In this document: positions 10,854-23,374 of the stretch, piece after piece
How positions within the stretch are numbered: position 1 is the first letter of the stretch
Layout: every line of letters begins with the position of its first letter
DNA from: Mesaphorura yosii
Taxonomy: Eukaryota > Arthropoda > Collembola > Poduromorpha > Tullbergiidae
Length of the DNA: 64,000 bases
Direction of reading: 5' to 3'
Assembly: GCA_009869945.1 (NCBI GenBank)
Contig: WIXG01000069.1
Span: 186,001-250,000 of the forward strand
Notes under the pieces: model-generated
Database searches by the model: none
The model's input: only the letters and a program-made list of their open reading frames with translations
What the model was told of the DNA's origin: nothing
Made by a program: the position numbers and the translations under genes

Positions 10854-13800
10854 ATGGCTCCGGTGAGGCGCTTCTGGTCCAAGTTTTGGTCCACTCTGCT
10901 GGCGTTCTTGCTGATTGTATCGAATTCGGTTGGACTTCCGCAAAACATCAAAATAGGTAAGCATCACACTACTCCGTTTCATCAAGTAATTCATCCATAA
11001 CTACCTAATGAGTCAAGATGGCTGCACCTAAATCAGAAAACGTTACTGGCGTTCAAAGCATTAAAATTCCATACTGATTGTGGTGGCTAGTTTTCATACC
11101 TTTGATTCATTCTGATATGGCCATATCACAAGCAGCCTACTGATAATGATTAATTGGAGCGGTAACTGAAAGACTCTCGGCACCTCATTTTGCATACTAA
11201 TATATTGCCAGCAGAATCTTCAATTCCACCAACCGAATGTAAGTTTGTGAGTTAAACATCCACCGAATAAATACATCAAAGAATGCAAACTCTATCCCGG
11301 ACCGCATTTTATGAGTTATGAATGTGCGTACTCGTACGCGTACGTGTCTTTAATGAGTTTCGCATCTCAACTAAACGCGCCACGCACGGCGCTTATTAAT
11401 TTCCATTACACATTCCATTAAACTAATTTGCGCATCGCATCGTGACGTGATCAAAGTGAAAGCAGTGCAGTGAAATGAGACCAGTGGATGGTGAATGTGA
11501 ATTCCAGCTTGAATGTGTACGAGAACGTGTTTCATCATTGGAATTATTTCTTTCGTAATATGCGTGGAATACAAATAGAAGCTCGCTCGTCATGCCGCAC
11601 ATCGGTGGAGATGGAGAGAGAAGATTTAAGAGATTTATGATTACAATTTGCAAACTTTATGAATTGTATTATAAAAAGAAGAAACAAATGGATTACACTG
11701 CATTGCTGTATCACGGCTTCATGCAATCGGGCGAGTTGTAAGTGTGTGAGCAGCACTTTTGTGCAAGTCAGCACTGATGTCTGTTCTCTGAAGATTTGTA
11801 CTGCTGACTCATTCAATAGAGTTATTACCGTACGCAATTCCAGTTTGCTGGAGGCGATGGGTCGTGTGCAGGGGTTTTATTACGCAAATAAATATTATGA
11901 AATGCATAAATAAAATAACTTCACTTGTCTTCCCATCCAAAGTATATTTTAACGGTAACGTGTAAACTTTCTCTGCCAATCTCATTTCAACTCTCAAGTG
12001 AAGTGAAAGACTTTTACCAACAATCGCTTCACTCAACTCTTTCCTTTTTGAACAAGTACCTTTTAACATACGAACCATCCTTCGCTTCCTGCAGGATAAA
12101 TGCAAATAGATTTCAAGTGTGATTTGTGTTCAAGCAGATGTGAGAACCGTGACGTATCTACGATTTATCCTGCATTCCGCTGCATTTCTTGACAGATTCT
12201 AATTTTACTTGTGCTCCTATCTGATCAGTGAATCCTAAGCGGATTTATGTCTCCAATGCTTTATCAAGAAAATCTGTTTTGAATTATGTTTCATCAATTC
12301 ATCAATTGAATTGAGCTCACTCTTAGGTTCTATTACCATCGCAGATCGCAATAGTTTATCGCTCTGGTGACTCGAAGCTAACAGACCTCTGTTAAATGGT
12401 CGATTTGCTAGAAAGGTCAGATTGAGCTAAATTCTTGCTTGCGGTGCGATATAATTCACCGCAGCTCACATAAAACGAAGCAATTTGCAATTCCATCGCC
12501 GTAAATTGCAAGCGGTACCGAGATTACGAACTTTAATTGTATGATTATTGCATGGAGAGCCCGGATACGAGTGACTGCGGCCATCCAAGATGCAGAAATG
12601 CACATTACACCAAAATTCATTGTCAGTACTGCCGTTGCCATTTGCCTACTTTTATATCGTCTCCAGTCTCCAGAGACGGCAATCACTGAGCCATGTATTG
12701 CATTTAATGCCTGGCATCAAAATCCGATACAATGCGGCCACGCGCTGCGTTGATAAATCGTCGCAGATTAAACAACAATATGCGTCACATTTTCATTAAT
12801 TTTGCTCTTAATTCGGTATTAAGGCTGGCGCGCAGAGTTTTTTATGCTAATCACCCCATGTCAAATTGCACTCGAGGGCCCCGCACGAACCGTAAAAAGA
12901 AAATGAGCGTACACGAGTTTTTAGTGCTCATTTTGGCAATTTTTCATCAAGATTGCAAGTGGAAGCAAGAAGTTGTGCGATGTACAGCATCATCACGACG
13001 GCGTCGACATGATAAGCAGAACAGCAGAATGCAGAAATGAGACTCATGAGAGAATTATTAATGAAACCATTTGTACTACTGTGCTTGCACTTCTTTTGTG
13101 CGCTGACTCCAAAGTGTCAGTTTCCAGTTTCAGTTTTAGTCCGGGTTTGGAATGCTGCAGTCTTCTTTTCTTGTCATCAGCCTCCGTCTTCGTCTCCTCT
13201 CTCGCCTGGTTCGTTCTCAATCTCGTTCTCATCAGTCTCCGTCTCCGCCGTCTTCTTCAAGTAGGAGAATCGAGTCTGGAATTTACATTTTATGACTTTA
13301 TAAATTAGGTTCATTAGGACGAAGCGGCAATAAACCCGATTTTTTGACAAATTACTTCGACGAACGACAGAGTCATTTCCCTTTGCCTTTGCCATTTCGC
13401 GCTGCTTGTAATGTGATATTACATTTTGTAATTGAGACTCACATTCATCTCACACTGCGAAGCGCCTCTGTCTGCTTGCAGCCTCGTCTTGGGTTAAACC
13501 AGGTGGAAGATTTCTAGCCTCGCAACATGACTTCAAAACAAATCTTCATGCAATCCAAATATACAAGCCGTCATCACTTCACAACGCGTTCCCATTACTC
13601 GCTCACGCTCCATTTACACTTTTATTGCTTGTTCCCGTCGAGCCACCGATTCAGCTTCCAGTGCGTATGTATTTTTACGATTATATTAGAGAATTATGCA
13701 CAGTTATGTGTAAATCCAAAGCTTCTGTGCGACTCGCAGCAGGGCCCAGGGAATGCTGACTGTCAGTCACTCCGAGCCGCTGTGCTATGCTGCAGTGAAC

Positions 13801-16800
13801 GGAACAAGTAGAGAAAGTCAAGCAGAGTAAACCATTGCCCGTCCCGCAGAAGGATAAAACGTTATTTATGAATCGTGGTCTGGACGGACAAACACGAACC
13901 ACAATCCATTCTGCTTGAGTTTGGGACAAGACCATTCTTTTTGATGAGCACATAAGAAGCGCAATATATTTCATCCCAGTCGGTGCTTCGTGCTTGGCGT
14001 TTGCATTGGCTATTCACAAAACACAAAATAGGTAATACACGCAGAGGAGCGGCAGTGGCGGCAGTCTCATCGTCTAGAATGTCATGAATTCGGTTGGTCG
14101 GCAGTCGACTCGCGAGCTAGTTGAATGAGCGTCTTAGGCAATATTTTTGTAATATCTCAGGCACAAGCAAAACCTCAGGCAGGAAAGGAATTTCTTAAGC
14201 TAGCTAGTCTTGTAAGTAAGTGGCTGCTTCAGGCGATGCGTTGAGTTTGTATTTATTTTTATCTGAATATTTTTGGAGCAATGCCATGAAATGATATAAA
14301 AGCCAAACACGATTTCAGTGCAAAACGCAATGGCAATAGCCAAAGAACGACGGCGACGGCAGCGGCAGGGAATTGCTAGAGACAAGCAGGCAAGCTCACA
14401 ACAACAGTAACAAAACAAGAGCAATAATAATAATATGATGGGAAAAATTATTGGACTCGGTTCTCATTGTGCGAGCTCTATTGTTTGGGTTGCACTGAAC
14501 CGAATTGATGGCACATGATACGTTAATAAGTGCGTTGCGCACAGTGTACGTCTTCTGCTCCCATTTGGATTCATTTCATTTTGTCGCGAACGAAGAAGAC
14601 ACGATACTTTGACTTTTCATGAGACAAAACCACGAGCAATTCGAGAATACCGTGGATTGAGTTCATCTTGGGTCGGTGCCGGGCTCTTCAATAGGATGAT
14701 CTCATGCAAAAGGTCAAATAAGAACGTTGCAATGCAATATACGATACCGAATTAGCACAATACATTGGCTTGCATTCCCATTCAGCATCCAGCTTGCAGG
14801 CAGAAAGCGTAGTACAATAATGAGGTTTGGAAATGGGTCCAAGCTTCATTTAACATGACAGCCAAATTTATGCTTCTTGCAACCACATTTTTGCAATACG
14901 GCAACGCCTGCTTTAAAATTTGTGCGTTGGGGGGGGCGAAGAAAAAAAGGAAACTTTATGATTGTGAGTTGTATTGTTGAGCCTGGTCCAACTTTACAAT
15001 TGGCATTCAGCATTTAGCATTTTATTTAAAGTCTGTCAACAAGTTTTATGTTTCCTCAAACAAGGCACTGATGTCAAATAGTAAATGCTTGAGTTCTAAG
15101 AAGACGTGACGGAAGGCATTTAGGAAATGAATACTACATAATACAGGCGCAAATGGCAAGTGCGTAATTTTTAATTTTTTTTGTTGTGTTTGCGTAGGTG
15201 GGCTGTTTGATATTTGGGACTCGTATGAGGAGACAGCATTTCGTCACGCTGTCGAGAGAGTCAACGGCGGACCCAATACCATGAAAATTAGTGCGCAGTT
15301 GGAGAAACTGGACAGTGGTGATTCTTTTCATGCGTCCAAGACAGGTAGGTAGGGCAAGGAAGGTTTATTCTGGGAGACGAAGGCATTCAATTGCGTGCTA
15401 TGTGCCAAGTAGCCGAGCGAAGCCACTGCAGTAGACTTGTCGGTTCATTCATTCCATTCACTCGTGTATGCCACGCATAAATCCAGGAGACAGTAGCAGT
15501 AGCCAGTGCCAGTGACCCCATAATTTAACCCGTCCACTGTCGTTACAACGATCGCCTTGGCATGTGCACAGAGTGTACTCAAGGGACAGGCTTCGTTGCC
15601 TAACGCAACTGTTGTTGTATGCTGGATCGAAAACATAGCCGCATTGACGGACGACGCGAGTTACCCACATACCTACGATAAGAAAGAAAGCCATAAGAGT
15701 CCTTTGTAATTAAAATGTGGTATAGACTGTTCACTTTTACCGGTCTGACTAGACTACTTACTCTCCTGTTTATTGTACAATCGTGTCACACTCTTGCGAC
15801 AAAATTTGTACTCCTTGTCGAAATTTCCTTCCCCCTGGAGCTCGGGCTTGATTTGCTCGATGAGCGCCTCCGTCTCATTCTTCGTGCCAACGAGTTGATC
15901 GAATGCGTCCTTGTCAGGGTCTTCGCACAAGCGTAGGAAGAATTCGGGCAGAGTGTCCGAGTCGCAGGACGGGTCGTTATACGATGCGCACTGATAGCAG
16001 CTTATGGCAGACTCTGAAGAAATGGTGATAAAGCCGAGCGTCAGTTGTTTATGGCTAAAGCATTCAAGAACGCTTTAATTGCTTACCAACAGGGAATAAT
16101 GAGCCCAGTGTCCCCAATATAAACCCAAACACGACCTCCTGCATAATTAAATCACCAACTTCGGTGAAAGTTTCAAACAAAGCGTGAGAAAATGTAAATC
16201 AGTTAAAAGTCACAATTTTACTGAACTTCGCTGCAGTTTTGCAGTCTCTGCAGTTCGGGACTGAAAAGTCACGCTGCTCAAAACTCAACCATTGAACTGC
16301 GACTTGGGGATTCAAACTTGGAAACGATGAACCAACGACGACCACAACTAACTAATGACTTTCTTAACCACACGTTAGTGAGCTCGCATGAACTTAGAAA
16401 CAAACCATCGACCAAAACCAGTGTATACCCTCGAGAATCTTGCGGTTTTCTAAAACTCTGATGGACAATGAATTATTCATAAGCAGGTTCACGTTTACGC
16501 ATGATTCACTAAGTCGTTAATTTATGCATAAAAATCCCAGCATTTGAGTAACCAAATTACAAAAGTTTCGCTCGTACTCGAATTACTATTATTAGCGTAC
16601 TTGTTTACTTTTATTTTATGGGAATTTGAGTTTGCTTTTGCACCAGCGTACAGCATTTTAGTGTCAATGGAAACCGTAAACTTTTTCTTTTAAAGCAGAG
16701 TAATTTGGGGCAAACCAGCGAGTCGTTCGTATTTCGTCTGACGCCAGTCACATTCACTTAAATAAAAAAAAGTCTGTACTTTCTCTGAAAAGAAATTCGA

Positions 16801-19800
16801 AACAAATCCAGAAAACTGCTGGTCTTACAAGTCAAGTCGAGTCGCGGAGAAGGCAGAAGGCAGGCAGCAGAAGAGATTCATTGTTCAGAGCCATCGCACT
16901 TATAACTTGGACGAGACGAGACGGGACGGAAAATAAAGAATATTGCGGAAGTTTGCTTCAGGATATCTTTTTGTCATATTATTCGTACGAGTACGCGGTC
17001 GTGCGTGCGTAGTCCAGAAAAGAAGCACAGGCGTGGTGCTTACATCAGAATCTGGAAATTTTACTCAATTGGAATAAGAATTCGTCCTAATTTTGGTACG
17101 AGACGAAAAAAGCGAACATTTCCTGTACTCGGCGCGTGCTGAGTGCGTAAGCGCTGATAAATTCACCGAACTTTGCTAATTTTCTCAAAGCGGTGCAAGG
17201 CTCGCTGGTGCGGGATGGCACCTTCTCAGCATTATCTACGCTGCGCTGCCTCCACCGCCCAATTCACCAATTCAAGCACCGAGTCGCGCGACCCACGTAT
17301 TCATATTAGCACCCAATCTCCAGAGACGCAACGATGCAGCACACCACACGAGCTATTCAGCTATTCAATCAGACATTTATACTCTCTGACACGTAATAAA
17401 GAATGTTCTGCTTTCTCTCAATGGAATCGAGAAAGTTTGACGAACGAGTTTGGCCCGAGTCAGCGAGATAGAAACGCGTCAAAAGGAAATGGCAAGTATA
17501 AAAAATAAGTGCCTTCATCCTACTGCCTACTAGCTGCTAAATGCTGTGAGATTGCGTTTTAAGTAATATGAAAGGACGAAGTCAGAGTCAGTAAAAGTAA
17601 AAGTTTGCAGACACGTAGCGAAGAGAAGCGATGGGATATGAACTCATCACGAAAATAGATGGGAAAAGTTTCAGCCAGACCTCATTGAGACGGACGTTGC
17701 TGCGCTACACTGAGAAAGTTGTCATTTCCATGAAAAAGTTGGGCAAATACAATAAAATGAACGCGAACGATGCGCGATGAGAGGAAGAACGCGCGTACGA
17801 GACAGATCAAATATTGAATTACTTTGTGAACTGTGAATGAATAAGTGAACCAAATTCAACTTCAAAGAAGTGGCTTAGCTCATGACTTTCGCTTTGACTT
17901 GGCATTGGCACAGCAAATTCTGATTGACACTCGGGCATTAATTACACTGATTGGATTTAGTATGCTCACTGCTGCAAGATGGGGTTGTTGGAATATTTGG
18001 TCCGCAATCAACGGCCGCGGTGAACCACGTGCACTCAATCTGCGAGATTCTGGGGATTCCGCACATTGAGACAAAATGGGACTTTCGATCCAGCACGGGC
18101 TCCTTCCTCCTCAATCTGTATCCGCATCCGGAAACTATGAAAAAGGTTTGTCGTTCCTCCATCCAGGGTTGAATGCATTTCTTGGTCGGTCCAACTTTGT
18201 CATTTGTCGTCCCACTGCCTCTGCTTTCACTTCCTTGCTCGCTATTTCCTATTTCCTGTGCCTGTGCCCAATGTCTATAAAGCGTTAAACGTGAAATGCT
18301 ACAACGCATGACATTGATTCTATAGTCACGCATTTACACACGAATTTAGCCTCAATCGCTACCACCCGCTCGCTCTATGCCTTACACTATAGTACGCATC
18401 GCAATATTAAATGGCTAGCACAATTTCCTGCTGCTTGACTAATGTTATTGGCACTAAAAGAGTTGACAAATCGGTTATTCTTCGTGCTGGCTGGCGAATG
18501 GGCTCAGATTCTGAAGATTTACTGCTGTGCGTGGAGTTGCAATGAGTAAAGTTGCGGGATTGGTAAAGATTCTTTGGAAAATATAAATTTTTAAGTTGTC
18601 ATTGCCCAAGAAGCGGTTTCTTTTGAGCGTTGCCAAAAAGTTGGTCGGTCTTGGTCGCAAAGTTTACGCACGCACAGTGTCAAAGTATTAATTGAAAGCG
18701 GAGGAGCGAGAAAGAGAAGAACCGAACCAAGCTTAGACCTCGGTCCGGTTACTGTGCTGCACGGAAGAATATAAAATCTGGACTTGAATTTATAAACTTG
18801 AAGCAGCGAGCATTTAACGGGTGCTTTCTCCGCACAAAAATTTATTACAGGAAGAAGCATTCATTTTATTGTCTCCTTGAATTGGAAACATAAAAACGAG
18901 TCTTTTACGCGTTCTTGTCTTTTGTGTGAAGCTTGGTTGAACTCATTCTGCCAAACTCGGGCCGACTATACTTTCTCCACGCATCTTTCCCTTGCCTTGT
19001 TCCCGAAAATATCTCCTGTGACCGACCCTGCAACGCAACACACCAAACAACAACGCAATAAATCATAAACATAACCCAGTTGAACTGCACTACAGGCGTA
19101 TGCAGATTTAATGTCTGAATGGCGATGGGGCAAAATTATAATTTTGTATGAGAGTCACGAAAGTCTCGAGCGTCTCCAAGGAATCTTCCAGCTCACTGGG
19201 CCAGGCTACATTGCCACTGACATCGTGGTGCAGCAGCTGCCCAGCCCTCAGCTGCGTCCTGGCTTCCACACGTACACGAGTCCCAACAACGAAGAGAACA
19301 TTTACTGGCCGCTCATGAAGCGACTGAAGGATACGTATCCAGACTACACGTACGTGATCGTGGATGCGGCCACTGACAAAGTGCCAGAGATTATGAAGGC
19401 TGCTGATAAGAGCGGAATGACCAAAGACAATTACAAGTATTTTCTAACTTCGCTCGTAAGTCAAGCCAAGATTTAACGAAATTCAACCTGGACTTTTTTC
19501 AATCATTGGTTCTGGCGACAGGACATTCACACTCTGAAAGAAGAAGAGCTCCGTTACGGTGAAGTCAATGTGACAGCCTTTCGTATGGTGGATCCGGACG
19601 ACGAGTTGGTGTCGGAAGTGATAAACAGTTGGAACCTTTGGAAGGTCGCTGGACGAGTGGCTTTTGAATCAATACCTGTTACTTACCAATGGTATCGCAA
19701 GTCAGATTATGCCAACACGCCGCAGATTCTCATCCCTGATGATATGCCTGATTTACGCAACGGAACTTTGCGTTTGGAGACAGCACTGATCTACGATGCA

Positions 19801-22800
19801 ATAACACTTTTCGCTGGGGCATTTCAAACACTGCTGGCTGAGAATCAGCAACAAGGTCAAGGTTCATATTCAAGACTGGAGATCAAGCCAGTAAGCTGTG
19901 ATACACCAATTGCGTCGTTGTACGGCGCAGGCCTTATGTCAACAATGAAAGCAGTAAGATCCAGACTTATATTGAGAATGCCGAGAGACATAATTTAATA
20001 GAGATCTTGGTCTGGTTCCCAGTTGAAATTCAAAGGGCTCACTGGAATAATTGATATTGATGCTGACGGATTCAGACGTGATATTACGCTCGATGTGATG
20101 GAGATGAACAAGAAGGTAAGATGTGTAACCATTCAGTAGTGACCACGATTTGAATTACGTGGCGTGCTACTGCAGGGTTACGAGAAAATTGGCGAGTGGA
20201 GCACGCGAGGTGTACCTGCGTTCACTTGGACCCGTAGTATCGAGGATACAAAGAAACTACAAACTGAAGACTTGAAACGTGCCAATTTTACGGTGGCTTC
20301 TGTTCTGGTGAGATCCCGAATCACAGCACAGGTTAAAAATTTCAATCATTGTGTGATTTGATACTAGACGGATCCTTATTTCATGTTGAACGGAACGGAT
20401 GGGAGTTACATGGGGTTCGTTGTTGATCTGATGGATACACTGAGGCAGAATTTGGGGTTCAAGTACGCCTTCAAACAAGTTGATCAGCATGGAGGGAAGA
20501 AAGACGGGCGTTGGACGGGCTGCATTGGCGAAATACTCAACGATGTTAGTGAAACGGACAAAACATGTCTCATTCATTTTCACTCCTTGCGATTTTACGA
20601 TCGTAGACGGTTGACCTATGCATCGGTGACATGAGCATCACGTACGATCGTGGCAACGTAATCGATTTCACAACTCCCTTCATGAATCTCGGCATTTCAA
20701 TACTGTACACAAAGCCGTTCAAGAAACCGTCCTTCATATTTTCGTTTCTGCAACCATTCCATAGCGATGTGTGGATTTACATGGCTACAGCTTATCTGGG
20801 AGTATCACTTATCCTTTTTATCTTGGCCAGGTAAGAGCACTTTACCGGAGCGTAGCTGGAAAACCATACCCAGTAATTATAACGATAGAGTAATGTAGTA
20901 AATTGGCGCACACACACAGGGTAACTCCTGATGAATGGCAAAGCGATGAATTAGGGCGAAGAGATACGCTGGAGAATCAATTTACTTTGCTCAATGCACT
21001 TTGGTTCGCAATTGGGTCCATGATGGGGCAAGGCAGTGATGTCCTGCCCAAGTAAGGGATGAATTTGCCTTGACCACCCGAATTGTGGCATGCACGACCC
21101 TTTGCCACATTACTTCCACGACCCCAACTGAAATATAAGTCTGTGACGTACAGTACGTTTCCTTATCCGACTCCGCCTGCGATACCACAAATCATAATCA
21201 CGTCAATCACGTGGCTATCCGTTGTCGCTTTAGTTGTGATTAATCATCGATGTCGTACTCCTTGTATGAAACCAAGTCCATTCTCTAACAAGGGCGAATT
21301 TCTGGAGCGAAAAATGATAGCTCCTCTTAACCGAAGTGATTTTGCTGATATCTCTTCTCCCTACTTCATAATCGCACGAATGCTAATTGGGTCCCCTACA
21401 CTTTACCTGAAACTCTAAGAGTTTACCTCACTTCCTTGTTATTTTCAAGAATAAGCCCTCAAGAATGGACTTCCTCGCATATTTGTGTTGAGAATCCTTC
21501 CGAGCTGGAGCTTACCCTGCACTTGACCAACTCCCTTTGGTTCACCATTGGATCTCTTATGCAGCAAGGTGACCACCACCCGACCATGATGATCATACGA
21601 CCATGTAGGATATTCATATGCTGTGACTACCATTTTCGTTTTCAGGTTCTGACATCGCACCAAGGCAAATACAACCCATTATTGTCCTAATCCTTAGTTG
21701 TTGGTTCCTTTGCCTTTTGTTTTGACATAAAGCATGGCATAAAGCATGCGGCTGTAGATTTAGGTGTGGCCTTTTTGCAAGAATTGATTCGTTCCTTGAG
21801 GCTTTTAGCGTTTTAGCGCTGTTTTCGTTTTCTATGTTCGAGTTTTCCTTAAGTGTTCGATTCTTGACTAATGTAATCAAGTCAATGAACGAATAGGGCG
21901 GCATCAACGCGAATGGTAGCTGGGATCTGGTGGTTCTTCACACTCATCATGATTTCATCGTACACAGGTCAGCAGCCTTTCTTAGTCAGTAGTAATCAAA
22001 TTAGATGTTCACTAGCTCAAAAAATCTTGCCCATGCCACGCGTCAACTGTCAAAACAATTAACTCATCGCATGCTGCGTGGTGATTCTGTCACTTAGCTA
22101 ACTTGGCCGCTTTCTTAACGAGCGAGGGCTTGGAGGAAGGGATCAAAGACATTAGTGACCTGCCCAAACAAAGCAAAGTCAAGTACGGAACCCTGCAGAC
22201 TGGAAGTACCTTCAGATTCTTTCAGGTGCGAACTAAATGATACTCGATGCATTTGATTCTTGTGCCTAACACGTTGCATTGTACTCATCCAGGAATCAAG
22301 CTTTCCATTGTACATGGAAATATTCAAAAACATGGAGGCCATGAAACCGAAGCCGTACGCTTCGACCTCGGGCAAAGGTCGTGAAATGGTGGAGAAGGCC
22401 GATGGGAAGTATGCGTTCTTCATGGAGTCTGTGAGCATCGAGTATGTTACGGAGCGGTACTGCAAACTGACACAGCTGGGCGGCCTACTTGACCAGAAAG
22501 GCTACGGAATCGGGCTCAAGAAAGGTGAGACGAAATACAGATGAACAAGTTCCCGATACAACAGCAACAGCTGCAAGATTCTATGTTTCATGCTTCAGGA
22601 TCAAAATTTCGCGATGTTTTCACCACCCAAGTGCTAAACTTATCGGAAAACGGTGTGATTGAACAATTAAAGAATAAATGGTGGAAGAGCCCTGAACACG
22701 GAGGTGGCAAGTGTCAGGTGAGAAAGATTCTGTCAGCGGCCAAATACAGCCAACTTATACATCATTCATACGTGCAAGAAAAAAATTCAATTATAAACGC

Positions 22801-23374
22801 CCTTTGATAGAAAGAAACGGTGTCTTCCGGCGGCGCGCAGGCCTTAACCATGAGTCACGTTGGTGGTGTCTTTGTGGTGCTTCTGGGCGGATGCGTCCTG
22901 GCCATTATCATGGCCTTTGTCGAATTCTTCTGGAAAGCACGAAAATTGGCGCTGCAGGGGGGCGTAAGTTGGTCAAATTTCTTATCTTGTGATTTTTATT
23001 CTTGTACCAGCAAATTACCATCGCCACATTTGTGTGTTTATATGTTTTTATCTAACAAGCGTGCCATGAGAGAGATAAATCGATAATTTGGTAATCCCAA
23101 GTTGGACAGCAGCTCATGGCCAACTATGATTAAAATCCGAATTGCTCTTTAGAAATCGGTCTGGGCTGAAATTGGCAAGGAGCTGAAGTTCGCACTGCTG
23201 TGTCAAGGAGAGACGAAGCCGATCCGGAAACGGGAGAGTCTGAATCCGACTCTGAACAGTGAGGCTGAGAGTGCGAGATATCTCGTTGGGAGTATGGGCA
23301 CAGGTGGCACCGGAGGCGGTGGCGGCACGGGGAACAATATGACCAGGAACTCATCGTTGGATCAAAAGGAATGA
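10854..23374 (+). CDS. kainate-type ionotropic glutamate receptor subunit (copy 1)
   Basis: Exons: 10854-10956, 15198-15344, 17961-18145, 19096-19455, 19522-19953, 20023-20115, 20176-20307, 20368-20544, 20607-20830, 20920-21051, 21897-21967, 22098-22225, 22293-22524, 22599-22717, 22811-22963, 23153-23374. They give 969 residues, normal for the family. A signal peptide is followed by the amino-terminal domain ([20 protein letters not shown]), the S1 ligand lobe (residues about 470-590), M1 ([18 protein letters not shown]), the pore loop, M3 with canonical SYTANLAAF, the S2 lobe and M4 ([20 protein letters not shown]). The glutamate-contact Arg (ITYDRG), Thr (GSTFRFF) and Glu (FFMESV) are kept. 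The Pro of vertebrate PLAIT is Asp (GDMSIT). It forms glutamate-gated cation channels at the plasma membrane. Introns 1 and 2 are 4.2 and 2.6 kb, unlike the others. An alternative pore exon lies at 21450-21664. AATAAA is at 23508. Confidence 0.93.
10957..15197 (+). other. large first intron of kainate receptor 1
   Basis: This 4.2 kb intron separates the signal-peptide exon from the rest of the receptor. It starts GTAAGC and ends TTTGCGTAG. I found no convincing nested gene; open frames here are short, low-complexity and unsupported by splice sites. Several GTACGYGTACG-like palindromic stretches (near 11325-11347) and a G run near 14931 are visible. First introns of this size often hold regulatory elements, but none can be named from sequence alone. 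Confidence 0.6.
15458..16144 (-). CDS. Ly6/quiver (Sleepless)-like secreted or GPI-anchored protein, nested in a receptor intron
   Basis: Three minus-strand exons, 16144-16087, 16013-15762 and 15672-15458, join in frame to 174 residues. A hydrophobic leader ([19 protein letters not shown]) precedes the classic Ly6 opening [14 protein letters not shown]. Ten cysteines follow, ending in [10 protein letters not shown], the CxCxxDxCN signature of three-finger Ly6/uPAR domains. The tail after CN ([14 protein letters not shown]) is hydrophobic and may be a GPI signal, though weak. Drosophila members such as Quiver/Sleepless, Boudin and Crooked act at neuronal or junctional membranes, and Quiver modulates potassium channels and acetylcholine receptors. 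The gene sits entirely inside intron 2 of the kainate receptor on the opposite strand. The exact family member is not determined. Confidence 0.75.
16145..17960 (+). other. remainder of kainate receptor 1 intron 2 (upstream of the nested gene)
   Basis: This stretch is the 3' part of intron 2 and also the likely promoter region of the antisense Ly6-like gene. No coding exon is recognised; the open frame at 17173-17508 has no splice or family support. The intron ends in GGATTTAG before 17961. Confidence 0.5.
18146..19095 (+). other. intron 3 of kainate receptor 1
   Basis: A 0.95 kb intron from GTTTGT to CACTACAG. No nested gene is seen. Confidence 0.6.
20920..21051 (+). other. pore-loop exon, version A (Gly at the Q/R-equivalent site)
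   Basis: This 132-base exon runs from RVTPDEW to GSDVLPK and encodes the M1-M2 linker and re-entrant pore loop. The loop apex reads [13 protein letters not shown]. Aligned to vertebrate WFGVGALMQQGSE, the first Gln of QQG, the RNA-editing Q/R site, is Gly here. Acceptor (ACACAG) and donor (CCCAA|GTAAGG) are good and the phases (2 in, 2 out) match version B. Confidence 0.8.
21450..21664 (+). other. pore-loop exon pair, version B (Gln at the Q/R-equivalent site)
   Basis: Two exons, 21450-21568 and 21646-21664 (138 bases together), encode a second complete pore loop from RISPQEW to GSDIAPR with apex [13 protein letters not shown]. Input and output phases equal those of version A, so either can join exon 9 to exon 11. 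The internal intron interrupts the codon after MQQ. The last donor is a GC type (CCAAG|GCAAAT). The frame is intact and the residues are those expected in a working channel, so it does not look like a decayed copy. It keeps a Cys (SSHICVENP) that also occurs in the second receptor gene but not in version A. Confidence 0.75.
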
